Assembly (NCBI RefSeq): GCF_000384965.1
Contig: NZ_CM001844.1
Coordinates: forward strand, 1-64,000
Direction: 5' to 3'
DNA length: 64,000 nt
DNA from: Bartonella bovis 91-4
GTDB lineage: Bacteria; Pseudomonadota; Alphaproteobacteria; Rhizobiales; Rhizobiaceae
The translations under genes were made by a program, and so were the position numbers. Under the pieces are notes generated by a model. The model had not been told where the DNA came from, ran no database searches, and saw only the letters and a program-made list of their open reading frames with translations. Shown piece after piece: positions 1-8,623 of the stretch (positions are counted from its first letter, which is position 1; every line of letters begins with the position of its first letter).

Positions 1-825
1 ATGCAAAAAGAAAAAAAGAGCTTTCATTTGTATATGATTTCTGATGCAACAGGAGAAACATTAATTTCTGCTGCAAGGGCTGTAGCGTCGCAATACACGA
101 TGTATCAGGCAGTAGAACATCTTTATCCGATGATTCGTAATAAAGCACAGTTGCAAAAAATTCTTGATGAGATTCAAACAAAGCCGGGTATTGTTCTTTA
201 CACAATTATTGATAAAGAAATTGAACAACTTCTCAGTAAAATGTGTGCAAAAATAGGTATTCCTTGTGTTGCTATTCTAGATCCTGTTTTGAATGTTTTT
301 CAGTCTTATCTCGGAACACCAACAAATTTACGTGCTAGTGCACAACATAGTCTTAATGCAGATTATTTTCGTCGTATTGAGGCATTGAATTTTACAATAG
401 AACACGACGATGGACAATCTCCTGATAGTATATTAAATGCAGATGTGATTCTTGTAGGAATTTCAAGAACTTCCAAAACACCAACGAGCATCTATTTAGC
501 AAATCGTGGAATAAAAACGGCTAATGTGCCTCTTATTCCAGGAATTGACTTACCACAAACTCTTTTAGAGAAAAAAGATGTTTTAATTGTTGGTTTAATT
601 GCTTCAGCTGAGAGAATTTCACATATTCGCCAAAATCGAGATTTGGGGGAAGGTTTTACTATTGAAAATTATACTGATCGTACAAGCATAGCTAGAGAGT
701 TAGTTCATGCAAAACGCATTTATGAACGTTTTAATTGGCCTATTATTGATGTAACAAGACGTTCTATTGAAGAAACCGCGGCAGAAGTATTTAGACTTTT
801 ATCACAATTTCGTGAAAAAAAATGA
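1..825 (+). CDS. ppsR: Pyruvate, phosphate dikinase regulatory protein (DUF299 kinase/phosphorylase)
   Basis: The protein is 274 aa and matches the bifunctional regulators that inactivate PPDK (or PEP synthase) by ADP-dependent threonine phosphorylation and reactivate it by Pi-dependent dephosphorylation. It starts with the family N-terminus FHLYMISDATGET and has the P-loop-like motif GISRTSKTP at residues 153-161, which is diagnostic of the family. The C-terminal part contains the conserved ENYTDR region. The first ATG is at base 1 and fits the usual family start, although an upstream start outside the window cannot be excluded. It heads a same-strand run with maf, aroE, coaE and dnaQ, a standard rhizobial arrangement. 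No PPDK or PEP synthase gene lies in the window, so the choice of target is inference. Confidence 0.9.
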   Translation: MQKEKKSFHLYMISDATGETLISAARAVASQYTMYQAVEHLYPMIRNKAQLQKILDEIQTKPGIVLYTIIDKEIEQLLSKMCAKIGIPCVAILDPVLNVFQSYLGTPTNLRASAQHSLNADYFRRIEALNFTIEHDDGQSPDSILNADVILVGISRTSKTPTSIYLANRGIKTANVPLIPGIDLPQTLLEKKDVLIVGLIASAERISHIRQNRDLGEGFTIENYTDRTSIARELVHAKRIYERFNWPIIDVTRRSIEETAAEVFRLLSQFREKK

Positions 826-847
826 GAGAAATTTTGTAATCAAAAAT

Positions 848-1432
848 ATGTTAATATTAGCATCCCTTAGTTCTTATCGCGCACACTTATTAAACAAAGC
901 CGGTTTAAAATTTTCCATTGAAGGAGCTTCCTTTGATGAACGAAAAGTAGAAGAGAAAATAAAAACTAAAACTCCCAAAGAAATGAGTTGTTTTCTTGCA
1001 AGTGCAAAAGCAAAAAATGTTTCTAAACGTTTTCCTCATGCATTAGTTATTGGTTGTGATCAAGTACTTGATTTAGAAGGTCAGATTTTTCATAAAGTTA
1101 CAGATGTTAAAGAAGCATATCAACGATTATGTACTTTATCAGGAAAGACACATTCTCTTCATAGTGCAATAGCTTTAGTTCAAAATGGTCAAGAAATTTG
1201 GGTTGAAGCTTTTAGTGCTCATATGACAGTACGTTCTCTCTCATCAGAGTTTATTGAACGCTATCTAGCGCGTGTAGGAGAAGATGTTTTAAAAAGTGTG
1301 GGAGTATATCAAATCGAGAAAGAAGGAATCCACCTTTTTGAAAAAATTGAGGGGGATTTTTTTACTATTATTGGTTTACCATTGTTACCGTTGTTATCTA
1401 AACTACGTCATTTGGGAATTATTGATGGTTAA
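848..1432 (+). CDS. maf: Maf-like nucleotide pyrophosphatase
   Basis: This 194-aa protein belongs to the Maf/YceF family of house-cleaning pyrophosphatases acting on modified or non-canonical nucleotides. The N-terminal segment [19 protein letters not shown] replaces the usual SxSPRR with SLSSYR. The catalytic-region motif GCDQ is at residues 69-72, followed by HKVTDVKEA and LSGKTH. The C-terminal block [18 protein letters not shown] is typical. The frame is open further upstream (to 767), but that would overlap ppsR and add non-homologous residues, so ATG 848 is preferred. The stop overlaps the aroE start by 8 bases, suggesting translational coupling. Which nucleotide it hydrolyses cannot be told from sequence. 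Confidence 0.88.
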   Translation: MLILASLSSYRAHLLNKAGLKFSIEGASFDERKVEEKIKTKTPKEMSCFLASAKAKNVSKRFPHALVIGCDQVLDLEGQIFHKVTDVKEAYQRLCTLSGKTHSLHSAIALVQNGQEIWVEAFSAHMTVRSLSSEFIERYLARVGEDVLKSVGVYQIEKEGIHLFEKIEGDFFTIIGLPLLPLLSKLRHLGIIDG

Positions 1433-2305
1433 TTTAACAATAAATTGTGAAAAAAAAGAGTATCCGTGTGCTTTTATTGCTGGTTATCCTGTTCATCATT
1501 CAAAATCACCAAAGATTCACAATTTTTGGCTCAAACAATATGATTTACAAGGTGAATATCTTGCAAAAGAAGTAACAACCAAAGAATTTAGTAATTTTCT
1601 TATGTCTTCACAAAAAAGAGGTTTTTGTGGAGGTAATGTTACTTTACCTCATAAACAAGAAGCTTTTCGTTTAGCAACTTATAAAGATGAAGTAGCAACA
1701 GTCATTGGTGCTGTTAATACATTATGGTTTGAAAGACAAAAGCTTTGTGCTACAAACACTGATGCATACGGTTTTAGTGCTAATCTTGATGAAATTGCTC
1801 CCGATTGGGTTAAACAAACAGCGCTTGTTTTTGGTGCAGGAGGTACTGCCCGCGCTATTTTATATATCTTGAAAAAACGTGGATTTGAACGTATTTTTTT
1901 GCTTAACCGTACAAGACGACGTGCAGATGATTTAGCTGAGTATTTTGGAAAATCTGTTGAGGTCTATGATTGGCAAAATGTTGATAAAATACTTTATCAA
2001 GTTGATTTCATTGTTAATGCAACTTCTGTGGGTATGACAAATCTTTACAACAAACAAAACGATACTTTTTTTTTGATTTTCATAAAGTTAAACCAACAGC
2101 ATTGGTAGCAGACGTTGTCTATAATCCATTGACGACTCCTTTTTTACAACAAGCAAAAGCGCACGGTTTAAAAACAATCGATGGGCTTGGTATGCTTTTA
2201 CATCAAGCCGTACCTGGTTTTGAGCGGTGGTTTGGAACAAAGCCGCTTGTAACAAAAGCATTACGAACAGCAATTATAGAGGATATGAGTGAAGATAAAA
2301 CATGA
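1425..2305 (+). pseudogene. aroE: Shikimate dehydrogenase, frame interrupted in a T9 tract
   Basis: Two frames together encode a complete AroE of about 293 aa (NADPH-dependent reduction of 3-dehydroshikimate to shikimate). The first frame carries the shikimate-binding HHSKSP, the catalytic lysine in [17 protein letters not shown], the nucleotide-binding FGAGGTARA and NATSVGMTN. It then runs into a run of nine T at 2066-2074 and ends out of phase at 2108. Reading with ten T continues as [19 protein letters not shown] and then [18 protein letters not shown], ending at 2305. All conserved blocks are otherwise intact, so this is a very recent mutation, a sequencing or assembly error, or a site of polymerase slippage. 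ATG 1425 overlaps the maf stop, and the stop overlaps the coaE ATG (ATGA). Confidence 0.82.
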
Positions 2306-2904
2306 AAATTGTAGGATTGACCGGATCAATTGCAATGGGAAAGTCAACAGTTGCTCGTTTTTTCAAACAAGCAGGTATTCCTGTTTTTGATGCTGATAAA
2401 ATAGTACACCAGCTTTACCGTAGTGAGCCGGCTTTGTCGCTTATTGCACGAAGTTTTCCAGATGTTGTTGAAAATGGTCAAGTTAATCGTTTAAAACTCT
2501 CTAAAATTTTGATAAATAATCACGAAAAGCTGCAAATTTTAGAAAAAATAATCTATCCTTTAGTTTGGAAAAAAGAAGAAGAATTTGTCAATAAAGCACG
2601 TAAACAGGGAAAAAAACTAATAGTTCTTGATATTCCACTTCTTTTTGAAACAAATAGTGAAAATCGAGTAGATAGTATAATTGTTGTATCTGCGCCATTA
2701 GCAATACAAAAAAGCCGTGCAATGAATCGTCCAAATATGAGTGAAGAAAAATTTGCAGCAATTAATGCTAAACAAATGTCTGATAAAAAAAAGCAAGAAC
2801 GTGCAAATTTTATCATTGATACGGGGAAAAGTTTAAATAATACACGCCAACAAGTGTTTCATATAATAAAAAGTTTACTAAGGGATGTATCTTTAAAGAA
2901 TTAA
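2302..2904 (+). CDS. coaE: Dephospho-CoA kinase
   Basis: This 200-aa P-loop kinase catalyses the last step of coenzyme A synthesis (ATP + dephospho-CoA). The Walker A motif GSIAMGKST lies at residues 8-16, directly after the N-terminal beta strand [17 protein letters not shown] follows, and VLDIPLLFE is the conserved substrate/lid region. Length is normal for the family. The start overlaps the aroE stop by 4 bases, so the genes are probably co-translated. The other CoA-pathway gene in this window is coaBC at 42271-43659. Confidence 0.95.
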   Translation: MKIVGLTGSIAMGKSTVARFFKQAGIPVFDADKIVHQLYRSEPALSLIARSFPDVVENGQVNRLKLSKILINNHEKLQILEKIIYPLVWKKEEEFVNKARKQGKKLIVLDIPLLFETNSENRVDSIIVVSAPLAIQKSRAMNRPNMSEEKFAAINAKQMSDKKKQERANFIIDTGKSLNNTRQQVFHIIKSLLRDVSLKN

Positions 2905-2907
2905 AAA

Positions 2908-3612
2908 ATGCGTGAAATTATTTTTGATACCGAAACAACAGGTTTAGATAAAGACAGCGACCGTATTATTGAAATCGGTTGTGTAGAGATGATTGATCGT
3001 TATCTTACAGGACGTCAATTCCATGTTTATTTAAATCCACAAGGAGTTATTATCCCTGAAGAGGTTGTAGCAATTCATGGTTTGACCAATGAACGTTTAA
3101 AAAATGAGAAGAAATTCGAAGATATTGCTGATGAGTTTTTAGAATTTATCAATGGTGCAACAATAGTTGCCCATAACGCAAGTTTCGACATAAGCTTTCT
3201 TAATGCAGAATTAGGGCGAATCAATAAACCACTTATCAGTGTTGATAATGTCATTGATACATTAGCTATAGCACGACAAAAATTCCCTATGGGGCCTAAT
3301 TCTCTTGATGTTTTGTGTAAACGTTTTGGAATTGATAATAGTAATCGCGTTCTTCACGGTGCTCTACTTGATGCAGAAATTCTTGCCGATGTTTATATTG
3401 AGTTAATTGGTGGAAAACAAGGTGTACTTAGTTTTGATAACAGTGTTAACCTTGATGAAAATACTCAAGATGGCAAGAGAATTTCTCATACAATTAAGGC
3501 TCGCCCTTACACTTTACCTTCAAGGTTAAGCGCACAAGAAAAAGAAATGCATGCTAGTTTAATTAAAAAAATAGGCGATAAAGCTTTATGGAATAATTTT
3601 AAAATTTCTTAA
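2908..3612 (+). CDS. dnaQ: DNA polymerase III epsilon subunit (3'-5' proofreading exonuclease)
   Basis: This 234-aa DEDDh exonuclease edits errors of the replicative polymerase. The Exo I motif FDTETTGLD supplies D7 and E9. Exo II is VAHNASFDISFL near residues 90-101. Exo III is HGALLDAEILADV near residues 148-160, with the catalytic His and Asp in place. A C-terminal tail of about 55 residues follows the exonuclease fold, where epsilon contacts the alpha subunit. It starts 4 bases after the coaE stop. The intact active site contrasts with the degenerate exonuclease domain of PolA just downstream, so DnaQ is probably the main proofreader. Confidence 0.95.
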   Translation: MREIIFDTETTGLDKDSDRIIEIGCVEMIDRYLTGRQFHVYLNPQGVIIPEEVVAIHGLTNERLKNEKKFEDIADEFLEFINGATIVAHNASFDISFLNAELGRINKPLISVDNVIDTLAIARQKFPMGPNSLDVLCKRFGIDNSNRVLHGALLDAEILADVYIELIGGKQGVLSFDNSVNLDENTQDGKRISHTIKARPYTLPSRLSAQEKEMHASLIKKIGDKALWNNFKIS

Positions 3613-3932
3613 TAAGAATCTCGAGCTTTTTATTAAAAATCAAAAACAGACAACGCAACTTTTAAAAATACGGTCGTTGTGGGGAGGGGAACACCACAAC
3701 GACCTCACCACTACGTTGTACCTCAGCTATCATAGAAGGAGTAAAATGAAAGCTATCATATCCTATAATAACAAAGAAAAGCTCTTGGTACTCACTATAA
3801 AACGTAACGGCTTTATATCTTATAAAAACAAAAAAATGGCTTTTCAGAGGCAACTCTATAAATTTTGAAATGAGATCAAAAAAAATATAAGAATAAATTT
3901 GTTTTGCACTAAAATAAAGAAATGAAATTGCC
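3613..3932. other. dnaQ-polA intergenic region
   Basis: The 320 bases contain the hairpin at 3672-3704 and one short open frame, ATG 3746 to stop 3868 (40 codons, rich in Lys), preceded by AGAAGGAG at 3734-3741. The short frame resembles no family I know and is more likely chance or decayed sequence than a gene. The region ends with the polA start. Confidence 0.5.
3672..3704. repeat. Perfect 11-bp GC-rich hairpin between dnaQ and polA
   Basis: GGTCGTTGTGG (3672-3682) and CCACAACGACC (3694-3704) are perfect inverted repeats enclosing an 11-base purine-rich loop, GGGAGGGGAACA-like. It is the most GC-rich stretch in an otherwise AT-rich 320-base gap. No T-run follows on either strand, so it is not a standard intrinsic terminator. 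It may be an RNA structure in the polA leader or 3' end of the dnaQ mRNA, or a protein-binding palindrome. Confidence 0.5.
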
Positions 3933-6839
3933 ATGGAAAAAAAAGATCACTTATTTTTAGTTGATGGATCGGGTTACATTTTTCGTGCTTATCACGCTTT
4001 ACCACCCTTAAAACGTAAAAAGGATGGACTTCCTGTAGGCGCCGTAGCCGGTTTTTGCAACATGTTGTGGAAATTACTCTGTGATGCTCGCAATACGGCT
4101 GTTGGTATTGTGCCAACTCATTTTGCTGTTATTTTTGATTATTCATCTGATACGTTTCGTAAAGAGATTTATCCTCAATATAAAGCCAATCGTTTAGCTC
4201 CTCCTGAAGATCTTGTTCCTCAATTTTCTCTGATACGACAAGCAACAAAAGCTTTTAATTTGCCTTGCATCGAAAAAGAGGGATTTGAAGCAGATGATTT
4301 AATTGCAACCTATGCACAGCTGGCAACTCAAGCGGGAGCAAAAACAACAATTATTTCTTCAGACAAAGATTTAATGCAATTGGTAAATACGCATGTGTCT
4401 TTATATGATGGAATGAAAGATAAGCATATCGGTGTTTGTGAAGTCATAGAAAAATGGGGTGTAACACCTGAAAAAATGGTTGATTTGCAAGCTTTAGTTG
4501 GAGATCCTACAGATAATATTCCAGGTGTTCCTGGTATTGGTCCAAAGATTGCAGCACAATTATTAAATCAGTTTGGTACTCTTGATCTTTTGTTGCAACA
4601 CGCAGCAGAAATTAAGCAAGCAAAGCGGCGTGAAAATATTCAAGCTTATAGAGAGCAAACAAAAATTTCTCGCCAATTGGTAAAGCTTAAAACAGATGTA
4701 CCAATAGACAGTAATTTAGATGGTTTCATTTTAGAACCACAAGATGGACCGCGTTTAATCGCTTTTTTAAAAGCTATGGAATTTACAGCGTTAACGCGTC
4801 GTGTAGCAGAAGCAACAGAATGTGATGCAGAGGTTATTGATGCGCTTGATATAGATGTTAAATGGACACAAACTATTTATAGACCTGATTTGGATAATGA
4901 GAAAGCTAGTCCATCACTAACCCGTGGTTTTTATAAGAATTCACCACAGATTTTGGCACAAAAGCGTAAAGATCAGACTCTCGTGCAAAAAAATATAGGA
5001 GATTCTTATAAAATCATCCTTGATGAAGAAACCTTAAAAGAATGGTTATCGCAGGCACAAGAGCAAGGTTATTTTGCTTTTAATGTTGAAACGACCTCAC
5101 TACCCCCTATACAAGCAAAAATTATTGGTTTTTCGTTAGCGCTAAAGCCAGAAAAAGCAGCCTATATACCACTAGAACATACTGAAGGAGGACACGATCT
5201 TTTAGGGGGTGGACGTATAGTTGCACAAATTGAGACACAGAAGGTTTTAGCACTTTTAAAACCAATATTGGAAGATCAAGCTGTGTTAAAAATTGGCCAT
5301 AATATGAAATATAATTGGCTGGTTATGAAACAATACGGCATTGTGATACAGCCTTTTGATGACATAATGCTTATATCGTATGCTTTGGATTCTGGAACTT
5401 TGACTCATGAGAGAAATATTTTATCTGAACGATGGCTTAAGCATAAACCAATTACTTACAAAGATTTAACACATAACGAAAAAAAAATTACTTCTTTTGC
5501 ACAAGTAAATTTAAAACAGGCAACCCTTTATGCGGCAGAAGGTGCTGATATAACGTTAAGGTTATGGCAAGTTTTAAAGCAGCAACTTGTTGCACAAGGA
5601 GTAACGAGAATTTATGAACGTCTTGATCGACCACTAATAGAAGTTCTTGCAAGAATGGAAGAACGAGGGATTCTTGTTGATAAGCAAATTCTTTCGCGTC
5701 TTTCATATGAGTTAGCACAAGCAGCTTTTTCTCTAGAAGAAGAAATTTACCAGCTAGCTGGTGAACAATTTAATATAGCCTCACCAAAACAATTAAGCAA
5801 TATTCTTTTTGACAAAATGAATTTACCAGGAGGTGTTAAGACTAAAAATGGTCAGTGGTCAACCTCTGCACAAATTTTGGAAGAATTAGCTGCTGAAGGT
5901 CATGTTTTACCGCGCAAAATTGTTGATTGGCGTCAACTTACAAAATTAAAATCCACTTATACAGATGCTTTACCTTATTACATCTTGCCCGAAACAGGGC
6001 GTGTTCACACTCATTATTCTTTAGCAACAACATCAACTGGGCGGTTATCTTCATCAGAACCCAATCTGCAAAATATTCCAATACGAACAGTAGAAGGGCG
6101 TAAAATTCGAACAGCCTTTATTGCTCCAAAAGGGTGTGTGCTATTATCAGCTGATTATAGTCAAATTGAATTACGTGTTCTTGCACATATTGCTAATATA
6201 ACTGCATTGAAAGAAGCGTTTGCACAAGATAAAGATATTCACGCTATAACTGCATCGCAAATATTTGAAATTCCTGTGGAAGAGATGCCTTCAGATATAC
6301 GCCGACGTGCAAAGGCGATTAATTTTGGTATTATTTACGGTATTTCAGCTTTTGGATTGGCAAACCAATTAAATATTTCACGAAACGAGGCAAGTCGCTA
6401 TATTGATATTTATTTTAAAAGGTTTCCAGGAATTAAGGATTATATGGAAACCACTAAATCATTTGCGTGCCAACATGGTTATGTAGAAACAATTTTTGGA
6501 CGTCGTATTCATTACCCTGAAATAAAAGCAACAAATTCACAAATCCGCGCTTTCAATGAAAGAGCTGCTATTAACGCACCAATTCAAGGATCAGCTGCAG
6601 ATATCATCCGCCGTGCTATGATCCAAATGGAAGATGCTTTGAAAAAAGAAGAACTATCAGCAAAAATGCTACTTCAGGTTCACGACGAACTGATTTTTGA
6701 AGTACCAGAAACTGAAAGTGAAAAAACAAAAATTCTTGTTAAAAAGGTAATGGAAAATGCTACAATGCCAGCATTATCCCTGTCTGTCCCTCTCAAAGTA
6801 AAAGTTATGACTGCTCAAAACTGGAATGAGGCACATTAA
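3933..6839 (+). CDS. polA: DNA polymerase I with degenerate 3'-5' exonuclease site
   Basis: This 968-aa repair and lagging-strand polymerase has three domains. The 5' nuclease (about 1-300) has VDGSGYIFRAYHALPPL, GFEADDLIATYA, SSDKDLMQLV and GDPTDNIPGVPGIGPK. The exonuclease-like domain (about 350-550) retains its fold, but three of the Klenow metal-binding aspartates are replaced: N384 in AFNVETTS, N461 in MKYNWL and G537 in YAAEGADIT; E386 remains. The polymerase domain is intact: motif A SADYSQIELRVLAH near 740, motif B RRRAKAINFGIIYG near 790, motif C LLQVHDELIFEVP near 915. It is therefore expected to polymerise and to cleave flaps, but to lack proofreading. It converges on the next gene, with the stop codons overlapping by 4 bases. 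Confidence 0.95.
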   Translation: MEKKDHLFLVDGSGYIFRAYHALPPLKRKKDGLPVGAVAGFCNMLWKLLCDARNTAVGIVPTHFAVIFDYSSDTFRKEIYPQYKANRLAPPEDLVPQFSLIRQATKAFNLPCIEKEGFEADDLIATYAQLATQAGAKTTIISSDKDLMQLVNTHVSLYDGMKDKHIGVCEVIEKWGVTPEKMVDLQALVGDPTDNIPGVPGIGPKIAAQLLNQFGTLDLLLQHAAEIKQAKRRENIQAYREQTKISRQLVKLKTDVPIDSNLDGFILEPQDGPRLIAFLKAMEFTALTRRVAEATECDAEVIDALDIDVKWTQTIYRPDLDNEKASPSLTRGFYKNSPQILAQKRKDQTLVQKNIGDSYKIILDEETLKEWLSQAQEQGYFAFNVETTSLPPIQAKIIGFSLALKPEKAAYIPLEHTEGGHDLLGGGRIVAQIETQKVLALLKPILEDQAVLKIGHNMKYNWLVMKQYGIVIQPFDDIMLISYALDSGTLTHERNILSERWLKHKPITYKDLTHNEKKITSFAQVNLKQATLYAAEGADITLRLWQVLKQQLVAQGVTRIYERLDRPLIEVLARMEERGILVDKQILSRLSYELAQAAFSLEEEIYQLAGEQFNIASPKQLSNILFDKMNLPGGVKTKNGQWSTSAQILEELAAEGHVLPRKIVDWRQLTKLKSTYTDALPYYILPETGRVHTHYSLATTSTGRLSSSEPNLQNIPIRTVEGRKIRTAFIAPKGCVLLSADYSQIELRVLAHIANITALKEAFAQDKDIHAITASQIFEIPVEEMPSDIRRRAKAINFGIIYGISAFGLANQLNISRNEASRYIDIYFKRFPGIKDYMETTKSFACQHGYVETIFGRRIHYPEIKATNSQIRAFNERAAINAPIQGSAADIIRRAMIQMEDALKKEELSAKMLLQVHDELIFEVPETESEKTKILVKKVMENATMPALSLSVPLKVKVMTAQNWNEAH

Positions 6840-7714
6840 TTTTTTTCACTTATTTTATCATTAAATGTGGCCATTACATTGGCAAGATTAAGATGAGCTT
6901 TAATTGGTAAGTGATCTGATGCAACACGCGCTAATGGTGAATAATGACTTTCAACTTTTGTTACTAAATGAGGAGGAAAAGCAAAAATTCTATCAAGAGC
7001 TAAAAAAGGAAAGCGAGAAGGAAAACTTGGCACAGTTCCTAGTGTAATATCAAAATAAGGAAAAAAATGATTTAATGACGATTTTTTCCCTACCCGCCAT
7101 TCATTAAAATCACCAATGAGTAGTGTGGGCATAAAGGAACGTTTTTGCAAAAGTGTAAGAAGCATTTTTACTTGCTGATTACGAGAATGGCGTAACAAGC
7201 CAAAATGAGCTGCTATGATACGAATAAAACCTGTCTCCATTTCTAATTCTGCCATTATAGCACCTCGTGGTTCAATACCAGGCAAGGAAATTTGTAAGAT
7301 ATCATGCACCCGTCCTTGACGCACAAAAAGAGCATTACCATGCCAACCATGGCCATTGGGTGACATGGTATTTAAAGGCACAGGAATCAAATTTGTTTCA
7401 GCTTTTAATAATTTGAGATCAATCAAGCCAACGCGTTCACCAAAGCGTTTGTCTGCTTCTTGGAGTGCGAGAATATCAGCTTGTAATTCTGCAATAACAC
7501 GCACAATACGAGTAGGGTTAAAAATTTTATCAACACCTACGCATTTATGAACATTATAAGAAGCAACAACAAGATCATAATCTTTATCACAATGAAAAGT
7601 ATTTGGTTGGTGGCCAGAATAATTACGGATAACATTTAAGAGAGGTTTATGAAGCTTTTGCTGGATGAATGTGGTAGGCCAGCGAAATTTTGGTTTATGA
7701 GGCTTCTTTATCAT
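6836..7714 (-). CDS. Endonuclease/exonuclease/phosphatase family protein
   Basis: This 292-aa protein has the EEP (DNase I-like) fold shared by metal-dependent nucleases and phosphodiesterases. Catalytic blocks seen are ASYNVHKCVG (Asn), ILALQEAD (metal-binding Glu), IAAHFG, LIGDFNEW (Asp/Asn pair) and ASDHLPIKAHL (Asp-His). These appear in the normal order. There is no signal peptide. The substrate could be DNA, phospholipid head groups or a phosphoinositide-like compound and cannot be inferred. The gene is convergent with polA and lies downstream of the Bax-inhibitor gene on the same strand, separated from it by an intrinsic terminator. Confidence 0.85.
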   Translation of the reverse strand: MIKKPHKPKFRWPTTFIQQKLHKPLLNVIRNYSGHQPNTFHCDKDYDLVVASYNVHKCVGVDKIFNPTRIVRVIAELQADILALQEADKRFGERVGLIDLKLLKAETNLIPVPLNTMSPNGHGWHGNALFVRQGRVHDILQISLPGIEPRGAIMAELEMETGFIRIIAAHFGLLRHSRNQQVKMLLTLLQKRSFMPTLLIGDFNEWRVGKKSSLNHFFPYFDITLGTVPSFPSRFPFLALDRIFAFPPHLVTKVESHYSPLARVASDHLPIKAHLNLANVMATFNDKISEKN

Positions 7715-7792
7715 TTTATATTTGAGTTGATTGTTCGGTATCGCAAAATATAATGCTAAAAAATTAGAGAATACGAGCTTGTATTAAAAACT

Positions 7793-7828
7793 AAAAAGCC
7801 TTGTTTCTTGAATGAAACAAGGCTTTTT
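7793..7828 (-). terminator. Intrinsic terminator after the Bax-inhibitor-1 gene
   Basis: A 15-bp perfect stem, AAAAAGCCTTGTTTC at 7793-7807 and GAAACAAGGCTTTTT at 7814-7828, encloses a 6-base loop. On the minus strand it lies just past the stop of the gene at 7850-8623 and ends in a U-run. The A/T tracts on both sides would also allow it to work on the plus strand. Confidence 0.85.
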
Positions 7829-7849
7829 AATAAAACAATAACTGTATAA

Positions 7850-8623
7850 TTAATTACGGTTCGAACCCAAGAATTGTAACAAGAAAACAAACATATTAAT
7901 AAAATCAAGATAAAGATTTAACGCACCCATAATAATTTTACGACCACGAGTGTCATCTGCATCACCTTCGTAATACATTAATTTGATAGTTTGTGTATTA
8001 TAAGCTGTTAAGCCAGCAAAAACAAGAACACCAATTACTGAAATAGCAAATTGCAAGGCACTCGATCCCAAGAAAATATTAACGACCATAGCAAGTAGCA
8101 GACCAATCAACCCCATAAACAAGAATGACCCCATCGCTGTAAGATCACGTTTTGTAGTATAGCCGTAAAGCGAAAGAGAACCAAAAGCTGCTGAAGTTAT
8201 GACGAAAGTTTGCACAATACTTTCAGGTGTGTAACGTAAGATAATTGATGATAATGAAAGCCCAACAAGCGCTGCATAACCAAAAAAGAGACCACGAGCA
8301 GCATTGGTACTAAGCGTATTGATTTTAAAACTGAGAAACAACACAGCAACAAGTGGCGAAAACATAATAACATAAGATAAAGGTGACGTATAAAATGTCA
8401 CTCCAAATGATGTTAAGTAAACGCTACCGTTAATTTGTGCAGCTGCTTGATTTATATCTGCTGTTGTGGCCAATGATGCAATTATATAAGCAGCAGAAGC
8501 TGTAATAAGTAAACCAATGGCCATTGTGTTATAGACGCCCAGCATATAGCTGCGCAATCCTTGATCGATTGAAGCATCGGCATGAGAAACAGACGCCGAA
8601 CGTAAATTTTTGAAATCAGCCAT
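7850..8623 (-). CDS. Bax inhibitor-1 (YbhL/YccA) family membrane protein
   Basis: This 257-aa protein is a BI-1/TMBIM family member. The N-terminal cytoplasmic segment of about 30 residues is followed by seven hydrophobic helices, starting with YNTMAIGLLITASAAYIIA. The block YNTQTIKLMYY and the C-terminal NLYLDFINMFVFLLQFLG are the usual family signatures. Bacterial relatives are proton-sensitive calcium-leak channels or modulators of membrane proteases. The specific role here is unknown. It is a single-gene unit ending in a strong terminator, with a long non-coding region upstream. Confidence 0.9.
   Translation of the reverse strand: MADFKNLRSASVSHADASIDQGLRSYMLGVYNTMAIGLLITASAAYIIASLATTADINQAAAQINGSVYLTSFGVTFYTSPLSYVIMFSPLVAVLFLSFKINTLSTNAARGLFFGYAALVGLSLSSIILRYTPESIVQTFVITSAAFGSLSLYGYTTKRDLTAMGSFLFMGLIGLLLAMVVNIFLGSSALQFAISVIGVLVFAGLTAYNTQTIKLMYYEGDADDTRGRKIIMGALNLYLDFINMFVFLLQFLGSNRN

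Noticed and set aside
7855..7880. GGTTCGAACC, resembling a tRNA T-arm
   Set aside because: It lies inside the C-terminal coding end of the Bax-inhibitor-1 gene, and no acceptor or anticodon stem can be formed around it.
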